From Saprospiraceae bacterium (GTDB lineage Bacteria; Bacteroidota; Bacteroidia; Chitinophagales; Saprospiraceae): 45,584 nt of DNA. Both the position numbers and the translations under genes were made by a program. The stretch lies in assembly GCA_019694295.1 (NCBI GenBank), contig JAIBCG010000020.1:1-45584 (forward strand), written 5' to 3'. Under the pieces are notes generated by a model that was not told the origin of the DNA, did no database searches, and saw only the letters and a program-made list of their open reading frames with translations. Positions 23,701-31,071 of this stretch are shown piece by piece (the first letter of the stretch is position 1; every line of letters begins with the position of its first letter).

Positions 23701-25723
23701 TGAGTTGGATGAGTTTATGGTGCGAAGCAGGCAGTACATTGATGATTAGGAAAACTGTATCACAGTTGCCAAAATCGCAGCAGATATTCAGGCACAATGT
23801 ATCTTTACCGCCCGGATTTATACCGGCAATATTAAAACACAGTGGATCGTTACCGGGTGTTATCTCCGAATTGTCAAATAATTTGTCGGGGCAGAAGTTT
23901 TGTACTGAAATAATTGGTGTACAAACCAAATACTGATCAATACAATATTGAATAGTGGTACCTTCTACAACGTCAACAATAATTTCAGTTGGGTCGGTGT
24001 GTTCTACCACGTGATAGATAATGATGGTAGTGTCACAGATGCCGGCATCCGTACAAACAACGATACAGGCAGAATCGACACCTGGCAATATTCCTAAAGC
24101 ATACACGCAATAGGTAGCCGGATCAGGTGCCACATCGGCATTAACGCCTGACTTATCGGGACACACATTCGTGATAGAAACAAGGTTGCCCGAAAGTTGC
24201 GTTGTATCAATACAATAAGAAATAACTTCATTGTATTCGATGGTAATATCTATGACCTTTGGCGGATTTGGATCCTTGTAAACATCGATGATGACAATAA
24301 TGGTATCACATATATTGCTGGCATCGCATACCACATAACAGGCAGTGTCCTTACCGGGTGCTTTCAAACCCTTGATGCCCATACAGGCTGAGGCGAAGTC
24401 AAAAGAGATTTTTGCATTATCACCTGCTGCATTGGGGCAAATATTTTCAATTGACTTATAGCCATTGGGCAATTCGCTAAGATCGAGACAATATACAATC
24501 GAGTTTTTTTCCTTTACCTTCAGATAAACCGTATCAGCTTTTGGTAATGGCAGCACATTTACTATAAGCTTGAATGTGTCGCAATACGACGAATCTGTAC
24601 ATATAACATAGCAGGCAGTATCAGAACCGACCGATAAGCCGGTCAGGAATACACAGTAATCAACATTATTTGTATAAAAATCAACATCGCCATCGGCTGC
24701 ATCCGGACAGATATTTACCATAGAAACAGCATTGCCCGGAAGTTGTGAAATGTCAAAACAGTGAAGTGTGTCTGTGAGCTCAAAAATATTGATAACAATA
24801 TCATTCGAACCTGTAGGAGGTGTTACCTTAGTAATAATGGTAGTAGTGTCACAGATACCATTGGCATCACAATATTTTGCACAAAAGGTATCTACCCCAA
24901 CTTCGAGCCCGGTAAACTGGATACAATTGTTTGCTAATATACTGTAGGTGACATTACTGCCACTATGATCCGGACAAATATTAATAACAGATACAATCGG
25001 ACCGGTAAGTTCGCTTGCATCAAGGCAGTAAACGTCCGATTTAGATTTTTGTACAGTATTATATACCACAGAAGGTTTTACACATACATATTGGAGATCG
25101 ACTGTGTCTGAAACGTTCGTTATAGTATTTGTAAAAATGATATGGTGTTTGCCTGTCTCCAAAAAGATCTTCACTCCTGTTCCGTTAATGCCGATATTAA
25201 GCCCGATATAACCTTTTGCACCACCAAGGGATAGAACTGTCACGTCCATTTCTGAATAATCGGAGCCCGATTTACCTCCGGAAATGAGGAAGGTATTGGG
25301 GTCATAAGTCCAGTTGCCAGCCGGGTCCCAGTTGTTCATTAAAATCAGGAGTTCATCCGGGTTTTGGAAAAAACCGGAAAAAACCTGCCCATTTACTTCC
25401 CATTTATCGAGATGATACGGACCTAATTTTCCAAATCCGTACAAAGTAAACAATGTGTAGATGAAGCTTGAGTCTTCCTGACAATTAGCGATTGAGCCGG
25501 TATATACACTGTCGTTCACAGTAATCTGTAGATCGCCGGGGTTGGCAAGATCATCGAGACACAAGTCTAGCTTTGCAGTACAGTCATTGGTCTGTTTGAA
25601 AAGCTCAGAAGGTAAATGAATGGTATCGGGGTTAAAATAAGAAGGAGTATAACCTTGTATAAAACTCAGGTTAGCAAAAAATACCAAGCATACTATTAAC
25701 CTTAGATGTACTTTTACTTTCAT
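20720..25723 (-). CDS. Giant Cys-rich repeat adhesin with type B (gliding) C-terminal domain
   Basis: A 1667-residue surface protein. A signal peptide (residues 1-24) leads into an N-terminal region of about 195 residues with no recognised family. Then 14 tandem repeats of about 90 residues (about 220-1482) each carry YCLD, NICP, a central Cys, DTACxVxC and CDTT. Next comes an Ig/cadherin-like fold (1483-1579: AVDDSVSTNINVPVVINVLG, HGTATVNADGSITYIPDDGY). The last 88 residues are the CHU_C domain (NGFSPNGDGKNDVFTI, YIFNRWGNRVYFEE), a type IX signal of type B. Repeats 5-9 are a separate subfamily with changed cysteines. It heads an operon with PorP and PorE-like genes. By comparison with SprB it is likely a cell-surface adhesin, perhaps in gliding; this is inference. 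The repeats are not close to a family I can name. Confidence 0.87.
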   Translation of the reverse strand: MKVKVHLRLIVCLVFFANLSFIQGYTPSYFNPDTIHLPSELFKQTNDCTAKLDLCLDDLANPGDLQITVNDSVYTGSIANCQEDSSFIYTLFTLYGFGKLGPYHLDKWEVNGQVFSGFFQNPDELLILMNNWDPAGNWTYDPNTFLISGGKSGSDYSEMDVTVLSLGGAKGYIGLNIGINGTGVKIFLETGKHHIIFTNTITNVSDTVDLQYVCVKPSVVYNTVQKSKSDVYCLDASELTGPIVSVINICPDHSGSNVTYSILANNCIQFTGLEVGVDTFCAKYCDANGICDTTTIITKVTPPTGSNDIVINIFELTDTLHCFDISQLPGNAVSMVNICPDAADGDVDFYTNNVDYCVFLTGLSVGSDTACYVICTDSSYCDTFKLIVNVLPLPKADTVYLKVKEKNSIVYCLDLSELPNGYKSIENICPNAAGDNAKISFDFASACMGIKGLKAPGKDTACYVVCDASNICDTIIVIIDVYKDPNPPKVIDITIEYNEVISYCIDTTQLSGNLVSITNVCPDKSGVNADVAPDPATYCVYALGILPGVDSACIVVCTDAGICDTTIIIYHVVEHTDPTEIIVDVVEGTTIQYCIDQYLVCTPIISVQNFCPDKLFDNSEITPGNDPLCFNIAGINPGGKDTLCLNICCDFGNCDTVFLIINVLPASHHKLIQLTVKEEEFLKYCIDPNTVCSPILSVQNICQGSAGTYAQIAYEPNTGCVLIDGLEAGGTDSICLVFNCGNVTDTVIVAVHVIKDGTKEVVNLSVPEGETMVYCLDPTALCSPILSIENICPGASGENAIIDFDASTGCAFIQGIKANGADSLCLVIKCAGQSDTVIVIVQVTPPVNKNLKEITIKVGDEILYCFDEKELCSPILSVENICPDASGENALIQLDPYNICAKITGFKQGDDSLCLVVNCGTTSDTVTLIVHVLPYKNNQTVEVTVEKGKTLEYCFTEAGVCMPVLSIENICGNTVFDNSSIVFDSITLCAKIKGVAAPGTDTLCLAFCCGPNKCDTVTLLIHVIEKNNPPLVVNLTIDVTDTIQYCLDLSDLSTGVASIQNLCPQQSGNYTQSSFDPVTNCFTFIGVQPFGQDIFCMVACDSTGFCDTTIIFVNVIPKIITPETVNLTVYEGATVKYCLDTTEIGSAIVSFINFCPQSMGQNASMSYDSNTHCIEFKGIQAFGTDTACIVICGSNGFCDTTTIIVQVVKKQFPDTLYFNVKEGGSLQHCFDPDLIGGNISSIVNICPQQSGTNAAYFYLLTDTCVTIVGIAVGGPDTACFVICNNLGYCDTVTLITNVYKDDVKIVYDTILVHFKDTLCFDISGFDPNTIKIENICPDESGTFVDFTISGDTACVYYTGLGIGTDTACIKISDADSNSLLTHIIVTVIPPAPDIITDIIHVDSTKVYCLDTTELAGNVLSVVNICPDQSSGNISYTINEQTACVTVTGLVPGKDTLCLVYCDTFGICDSTTIFITVIENNANPIAVDDSVSTNINVPVVINVLGNDVNPGGAGVVTILPPSLGGTGPNHGTATVNADGSITYIPDDGYCGEDIFTYLLCIGQNCDPAVVIINIECPPNQTDTLEVFNGFSPNGDGKNDVFTIKNIEKFPDNKLYIFNRWGNRVYFEEKYLNTWEGTWENKPLPDGTYFYIIEDGKGKTYSGYLVIYR
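21278..25066 (-). repeat. Fourteen tandem coding repeats of about 270 bp
   Basis: The region encodes 14 repeats (about 90 residues each) in the giant adhesin. They are clear at the protein level but diverged in DNA, so recent copying by recombination is not evident. Repeats 5-9 (about 22633-24000) are more like one another (CSPILS motif) than like the rest. Confidence 0.85.
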
Positions 25724-26047
25724 AATCGGTATTTACGGAATGTCAGGGACAAAATTTGTCTTTATTTTTTTATATGTAAAAAAAATATAATTAAACCTTC
25801 TCTAAAATTATGCCAAAATGATTCCATCTACATTCAGGCTATCTAAAAGCTTGAAAAAGACTGAAATAAGGATGAATGAGCATTTCAGAATAAGCATTGA
25901 AGACAAAAACAATAAATTTAGAAAGAAAAATGTTACACAAAAAACTATTAACTATAATAATCTGACGCAATTTTAATCTAAATGTCACAAATAAAAAAAG
26001 CACATTAAGCAAACAGTGCTACATCAAATAAGTAGGACACACAATGT
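25724..26047. other. A/T-rich spacer upstream of the adhesin gene
   Basis: No coding frame is supported. The best promoter-like boxes for the adhesin operon are imperfect (AAATTTTG near 25758 and TCATTTTG near 25820 on the minus strand). It is bounded on the right by a strong terminator. Confidence 0.45.
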
Positions 26048-26095
26048 AATAAAACAGAATGGTCTGTGCAACTATTTGTTACACAGACCATTCTG
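26048..26095 (-). terminator. Terminator of the DUF1573 gene
   Basis: CAGAATGGTCTGTG (26055-26068) and CACAGACCATTCTG (26082-26095) form a perfect 14-bp stem with a 13-base loop. On the minus strand it is followed by TTTTATT. It lies 22 bp after the stop of the lipoprotein gene. Confidence 0.78.
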
Positions 26096-26117
26096 AGGAA
26101 AATTATTCTCTAAAAAT

Positions 26118-26711
26118 TTATTTAACAGGCGTCACCTCACCCTTGATGGTTAGGAAAGTCTGTGCAGGATTGGTATTTGCAGTAAGGGTAACTTTCTTGC
26201 TTTGTGGCCCCAATTTACCCTTAGAGTTAAACTCTACGTGGATAACACCCGTTTTACCCGGAGCGATAGGGTCTTTTGGCCAAGTTGGTACAGTACATCC
26301 ACAGCTACCTTTTGCATCGCTGATGATGAGCGGTTCTTTACCTGTGTTGGTGAAAGTATATTCGTGCTTAGATACATCACCATCCTTGATTTTACCAAAA
26401 TCAAAAGTGGTTTCCTTGAAGGTAATGTTAGTGGTAGGGCCTACAGGAGCTGCTGCTGCGGCACCTTCAGGAGAAGAACCAACACTTACCGGTTGTTGAG
26501 AGTTAACGGTAACGTTCGTACCATTAGCATTGGTAGTAGTGGTGGTCACAGAACCAGTCTGTTCAGCAGAAACCGGAGTAGCTACTGCCTGGCCATCGGT
26601 TGGTGTTGTAGTGGCTGCTGTAGTGTCAGCTGCTTTGTCTGACTTGCAAGATGTGAATGTCACAAGGCTGCATGACACTACAAAAGCAAGTAAAAAAAGA
26701 GATTTTTTCAT
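26118..26711 (-). CDS. DUF1573 lipoprotein
   Basis: A 197-residue lipoprotein: the signal ends in FTSC with the lipidated Cys at 22, followed by a low-complexity Thr/Ala/Pro/Val linker to about residue 90. The C-terminal domain (about 92-195) is the DUF1573 fold found throughout Bacteroidota, an Ig-like domain with the pattern F-x-F-G-x-I (TTFDFGKIKDGD), HEYTFTNTGKEPLII, the CGCTVP turn, and GVIHVEFNSKGKLG. The function of DUF1573 is unknown. A TAACTTTG box lies 48 bp before the ATG and a strong terminator follows, so it is a single-gene unit. Confidence 0.92.
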   Translation of the reverse strand: MKKSLFLLAFVVSCSLVTFTSCKSDKAADTTAATTTPTDGQAVATPVSAEQTGSVTTTTTNANGTNVTVNSQQPVSVGSSPEGAAAAAPVGPTTNITFKETTFDFGKIKDGDVSKHEYTFTNTGKEPLIISDAKGSCGCTVPTWPKDPIAPGKTGVIHVEFNSKGKLGPQSKKVTLTANTNPAQTFLTIKGEVTPVK

Positions 26712-26758
26712 TTTGTAAAGAATTTTTTGTTTAAAAGATTACTTTTGAAATTTAAACG

Positions 26759-26766
26759 CAAAGTTA
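26759..26766 (-). promoter_or_regulatory. -7 box of the DUF1573 gene
   Basis: TAACTTTG on the minus strand is an exact match to TAnnTTTG, 48 bp before the ATG. No good -33 element is seen. Confidence 0.5.
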
Positions 26767-26829
26767 TCAATATTGTAATGATTATTGCTGTTAAGGTGAT
26801 GTTAAAAATTTTCCAATAGTTTATTAATA

Positions 26830-28482
26830 TCACTTGTTATGGAGCCAGTGTTCGAATCGGCTACGCGACATGGAATTCAGGCAGGCATCTGCAGTGAGTC
26901 CACCTTTTTGAGCAGCATTTATGCCAAAACGTATATCAAATATACCTGATTTGTTATGTGCATCCGGATTAATGGCTATGAGTACAGATTTCTGCATGGC
27001 ATAGGGTATCCACGACCAGTCGATATCAAGACGGAGTGGATTGGCATTCAATTCTATTGCTACGTTATTGGCTGCACAGGCATCTATGAGTCTGGCATGA
27101 TCGACAGGGTATCCCTTACGGGCAAGCAGCAACCGGCCTGTTGGGTGCCCAAGTATCCTGGTAAAAGGATTTTCAACAGCTGCAATGAGCCGTTTCATAG
27201 CTTTATCAATATCCATATTGAGGTTGCTGTGTACAGATGCTATGACCAGATCGAAACCTGCTAGTACTTCATCCGGATAATCGAGTGAACCATCGCTTAG
27301 TATGTCTGATTCAATGCTTTTATATATCTTGAAATCAATGTAATCTTTATTCAGGCTTTCAATTTCGTTCCATTGTGCCCGCACCCTTTCTTCTGAGAGG
27401 CCATTGGCATAAAATGCAGATTTTGAATGATCGGAAATTACAAAATATTCAAATCCGTTTGATTTTACATGCTCTGACATTTCATGTAGTGTATGAATGC
27501 CATCGCTCCAGGTAGAGTGATTATGTACGATGCCTTTGATGTCCTTGTATTCGATTAATTGTATTGATTTTTTATCCTTTAAGAAATTATCCACTTCAAA
27601 ATCATTATCGCGCAATACCGGAGGGAAGTAATCCAGCTGAGCTGCTTCGAACACAGCCGATTCATCAGCAATATTTTTTGGCACCTGATAATGAGAGCGA
27701 AATTTCTCTACAAATTCAGAAGGGCCGGTGGTTTCGAACAATACTGTTCCAAAAGAATCTTCAGATGCAGGTATTATTATTATTTCATCAAAATCTTCGC
27801 GTGACAAAATCAGATTCCCTTCATAATTTTCAGCTACGTCGCCCAGCTGGGCAAGTATATTTAAAAGATCAGGTACGTCATTACAGACCAGTTCGATTTT
27901 TTCGATAATTTGGCATTTACGCCGTAACTCACCGGTGAATTGAATATTAAGCCTTGGATATTTTTCATTGAGTTCGTCCAGTATAGTTTGAAGTGTTTCT
28001 GATACTTTCGGATAAAGATATTTGCCGGAGGCATTAAAGTAAAATGCAAGTTTTGATTTTACATCTTCTTGTGTTTTTGTACCAAAGCCCGGGAGTTCGA
28101 CGAGTCGGTTTTCATCACATGCGTAAAGTAATTCGCCGGGAGATTCTATCCCAAGTTTTCGCCAGATGACATCTATCTTTTTGGGACCCAGGCCGTGTAC
28201 TTTCAGCATTTCCCGAACACCTTCAGGCACTATTGCTCTATATTTTTCGAGTGTAGGCATCTTGCCGGTACTCACTATTTGGGTAATTTTTTCAGCGATA
28301 GCCTTACCAACTCCCGGCAATACTTCCATTTCTGTTTGCGAAAGCGTATTTAGGGGCGTATCAATTTTGCGAAGGCTCACATGAGCGTTTCTGTATGATT
28401 TTATTTTGAACGGGTTCTCATTCTGCAATTCCATTAGGTCTGCAAGTTCGGAGAAAAGTTTTGCTATTTCTTTGTTATTCAT
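26830..28482 (-). CDS. polX: PolX family protein: HhH, degenerate polymerase, PHP exonuclease
   Basis: A 550-residue protein with the PolX layout: helix-hairpin-helix segments (VLPGVGKAIAEKI near 55, VHGLGPKKIDVIW near 95, LPGFGTKTQEDV near 130), a polymerase-beta-like region, and a C-terminal PHP domain (from about 315). The PHP metal-binding motifs are complete: HNHSTWSDG, ISDHS, SIESDIL, ASVHS, GHPTGRLL and PDAHN, which predict 3'-5' exonuclease or phosphatase-like activity on DNA ends. The polymerase motif that should read GSxRRxxETxGDID is GELRRKCQIIEKIE (184-197), losing both catalytic Asp. So it is likely a repair nuclease without polymerase activity. It diverges from the MORN lipoprotein gene. 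Confidence 0.88.
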   Translation of the reverse strand: MNNKEIAKLFSELADLMELQNENPFKIKSYRNAHVSLRKIDTPLNTLSQTEMEVLPGVGKAIAEKITQIVSTGKMPTLEKYRAIVPEGVREMLKVHGLGPKKIDVIWRKLGIESPGELLYACDENRLVELPGFGTKTQEDVKSKLAFYFNASGKYLYPKVSETLQTILDELNEKYPRLNIQFTGELRRKCQIIEKIELVCNDVPDLLNILAQLGDVAENYEGNLILSREDFDEIIIIPASEDSFGTVLFETTGPSEFVEKFRSHYQVPKNIADESAVFEAAQLDYFPPVLRDNDFEVDNFLKDKKSIQLIEYKDIKGIVHNHSTWSDGIHTLHEMSEHVKSNGFEYFVISDHSKSAFYANGLSEERVRAQWNEIESLNKDYIDFKIYKSIESDILSDGSLDYPDEVLAGFDLVIASVHSNLNMDIDKAMKRLIAAVENPFTRILGHPTGRLLLARKGYPVDHARLIDACAANNVAIELNANPLRLDIDWSWIPYAMQKSVLIAINPDAHNKSGIFDIRFGINAAQKGGLTADACLNSMSRSRFEHWLHNK

Positions 28483-28587
28483 TTGTCCGAAGATTATTAT
28501 CTAAAGATAGATAAACAAATCATTTTACCATCGGTTGAAACTTATTTTTATTTGAAATCGTAAAGTACACATTAAAATATAAGAACT

Positions 28588-29247
28588 ATGAAATTGCATT
28601 TTCTCTTTATAATCAGCTTAATAGCCTTCATTTCATGTAAGGAAGGAGCCAAAACAAATACTGCCACATCCACACCAACCGACAATTCGGTACAGGGATC
28701 GGGTGATATGAAGGATTTTGAGATAGCAGACATTCCCGGTAGCAATTACAAAAGAGCGACTAAGAAAGACGAAAACGGGCATACCATTGAGGAAGGATTT
28801 TTTCTTGATGGAAAAAAGACAGGTACATGGTTTAACTATTATCCGGACGGGCGTGTTGTAGCCATCAGGAGTTTTATTGATGGAAAAGTGGACGGAACAT
28901 TTATTACCATTGATGACCGCGGTCGGATATTGCTTCAAGCACTTTATCGCGACAATTTTCTGAACGGTGTGGTCACAGAATATAAAAACGGTAGTCGCCG
29001 AATGAAGGAGACATTTTATAAGGATGGAAAAAAGAACGGTGTGCAGCGTGAATATTTTGAACTTGGCCCACCAAGAAAAGAGGTTGATTATAAGGATGAT
29101 GTAGTCGATGGTAAAGTAAAATTTTTCAATGATAAGAGCGTACTAATTGCCGAGTATGAATATAAGAATGGTCAAAAAGTAGGAGGCGGTGTTGTTAGCG
29201 GAGCTGATTCGACAGGCTTGAACATTGCATTACCTGAAGGGAAATAA
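28588..29247 (+). CDS. MORN-repeat lipoprotein (YwqK-like)
   Basis: A 219-residue lipoprotein: signal MKLHFLFIISLIAFISC with the Cys at 17, a Thr/Ser-rich linker, and then repeats of the MORN-variant type (G-x-x-x-x-G-x-W-x-x-Y-x-x-x-G): EGFFLDGKKTGTWFNYYPDG, SFIDGKVDGTFITIDDRG, LYRDNFLNGVVTEYKNGS, TFYKDGKKNGVQREYFE. Databases often label this repeat YwqK antitoxin, but the secreted lipoproteins of Bacteroidota are unlikely to be antitoxins. Function unknown; probably envelope binding. A short hairpin (CCAATT/AATTGG at 29260-29274) follows the stop but lacks a good T run. Confidence 0.85.
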   Translation: MKLHFLFIISLIAFISCKEGAKTNTATSTPTDNSVQGSGDMKDFEIADIPGSNYKRATKKDENGHTIEEGFFLDGKKTGTWFNYYPDGRVVAIRSFIDGKVDGTFITIDDRGRILLQALYRDNFLNGVVTEYKNGSRRMKETFYKDGKKNGVQREYFELGPPRKEVDYKDDVVDGKVKFFNDKSVLIAEYEYKNGQKVGGGVVSGADSTGLNIALPEGK

Positions 29248-29454
29248 ACCTTATAGAACCCAATTGAGAATTGGATCTTTCACATCTTAGGCTTTGTAGA
29301 AAACAAATCGTTGATATAGAGCAGAAAAGCTATTCTCACATAATACTGATTGACAAATAATTACAAAATTATTTTTTATCGATGATTTGAATTTTTACTT
29401 AATATTTGGCAAGAAAGAAAAAAATATATTTACTTTTAGCCAAAATATCAAAGT

Positions 29455-31071
29455 ATGTTCAGACGCATAACAGCTTCAATTGCCGGGTTATTATTTGTTG
29501 GAAATATTTATGCTGCCGGAATTGACGAGACGATCGACAAGGCAGTAAAACCTGCATCAGATTTTATTGAAAAGTACGTATTCTACCCTATTCCCTTACC
29601 CGGGGATAATGCGATGCCACTTGTACTGTGTTTTTTGATTTTTGCGGCTGTATATTGTACAATTTACTTTGGTTTTCCTAATATAAGATACTTTAAACAT
29701 GCCATTAGCACCTTGCGTGGAAAGTATAAAAACATTGAAAGTATAAAGCATCCGATATACACAAGTAGTTTGGTAAATATAGTGGATGAAGACATTGTAG
29801 ATACCATCAGAGACGAATCGGTGCAAGGAGAAGTTAGTCATTTTCAAGCATTATCGAGTGCACTTTCAGGTACCATTGGCTTAGGTAACATAGCAGGAGT
29901 AGCCATTGCAATAGCTATTGGAGGACCCGGAGCAACCGTATGGATGATCATATCAGGTTTTCTGGGCATGTCATCGAAATTCACTGAATGTACCCTGGGC
30001 ACAAAATACCGTGATATAGGTCCTGACGGTACCGTATATGGAGGGCCGATGTATTATTTATCAAAAGGCTTAGCAGAGAAAGGATATAAGACCATTGGTA
30101 AAATATTAGCTGTTGTATTCGCTATATTTTGTGTTGGTGGTTCACTTGGTGGCGGCAACATGTTTCAGTCTAACCAATCGGCGGCAATTGTCAAAGACAT
30201 TTTTAAGCTCGATTCCGGAAATACGGGTTTCTTTATTGGTATTTTTCTGGCTATTTTGACAGGTGTGGTTATCATTGGTGGAATAAAACGCATAGGTTCT
30301 GTGGCTGAAAAAATAGTACCATTCATGTGTGGTATATATATTATTGCTGGCCTTGTGGTTATTGGGATTAACTACAGTTATGTACCTGCTGCATTTGGAG
30401 CTATATTCGAGGGTGCATTGTCTGCCCAATCGATAGCAGGAGGTGTCATTGGAGTATTAATTGCGGGGTTTAGGCGGGCGGCATTTTCGAATGAAGCCGG
30501 CGTGGGTTCGGCGGCCATTGCCCACTCTGCAGTACGCACCAGATATCCTGCATCTGAAGGCATTGTAGCATTGCTCGAACCATTTATTGATACCATAATA
30601 GTATGCACCATGACTGCATTAATCATTGTCATTAGCAATACCAATCATCATTTTCTGGAGTATGGTTCCGGCACCGGATTGAATGGCGTGGCGCTTACAT
30701 CGGCTGCTTTTGAAACTACGTTACCGGGTTTTTCTTATATACTGGCTCTGGCTGTATTTTTATTTGCATTTTCTACCATGATTAGCTGGAGCTATTACGG
30801 GCTTCAGGCGTGGTTGTATTTATTTGGCAGGACAAAAAGCAATGAACTCTCATACAAGGTAATATTTCTGATATTTGTGGTGATTGGGGGCAGTATTCAG
30901 CTCAACAGTGTTATCGGCATCTCCGATTCAATGATACTGGCTATGGTCTTCCCTAACCTTATTGGTTTGCTTGTATTATCTCCGGTGGTGAAAGAAGAAG
31001 TAAGTAGATATTTAGCAGCTATCAAAATGCTTTTGGGTGGGAAAAGTGATGGTCAACCCAATCGAACATAG
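29455..31071 (+). CDS. Alanine/glycine:cation symporter (AGCS family)
   Basis: A 538-residue inner-membrane transporter that imports alanine or glycine with sodium or protons. Family motifs include FQALSSALSGTIGLGNIAGVAIAIAIGGPGA, MSSKFTECTLGTKYRD, GPMYYLSKGL, RRAAFSNEAGVGSAAIAHSAV and the late MISWSYYGLQAWLYLFG. About ten to eleven hydrophobic segments are visible after a long N-terminal extension (residues 1-100) with its own hydrophobic stretch, typical of the longer AGCS class. The 207-bp leader has a promoter-like TACTTTTA about 22 bp before the ATG. Its last 50 bases overlap the end of the convergent hydrolase gene. Substrate choice among small amino acids cannot be read from the sequence. 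Confidence 0.94.
   Translation: MFRRITASIAGLLFVGNIYAAGIDETIDKAVKPASDFIEKYVFYPIPLPGDNAMPLVLCFLIFAAVYCTIYFGFPNIRYFKHAISTLRGKYKNIESIKHPIYTSSLVNIVDEDIVDTIRDESVQGEVSHFQALSSALSGTIGLGNIAGVAIAIAIGGPGATVWMIISGFLGMSSKFTECTLGTKYRDIGPDGTVYGGPMYYLSKGLAEKGYKTIGKILAVVFAIFCVGGSLGGGNMFQSNQSAAIVKDIFKLDSGNTGFFIGIFLAILTGVVIIGGIKRIGSVAEKIVPFMCGIYIIAGLVVIGINYSYVPAAFGAIFEGALSAQSIAGGVIGVLIAGFRRAAFSNEAGVGSAAIAHSAVRTRYPASEGIVALLEPFIDTIIVCTMTALIIVISNTNHHFLEYGSGTGLNGVALTSAAFETTLPGFSYILALAVFLFAFSTMISWSYYGLQAWLYLFGRTKSNELSYKVIFLIFVVIGGSIQLNSVIGISDSMILAMVFPNLIGLLVLSPVVKEEVSRYLAAIKMLLGGKSDGQPNRT

Noticed and set aside
28588-29247. Antitoxin reading of the YwqK/MORN lipoprotein
   Set aside because: The protein is exported as a lipoprotein and no toxin gene is next to it, so the database-style label misleads.
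29260-29274. Hairpin CCAATT/AATTGG after the MORN lipoprotein gene
   Set aside because: A/T-rich 6-bp stem and only a short interrupted T stretch; too weak to call a terminator.
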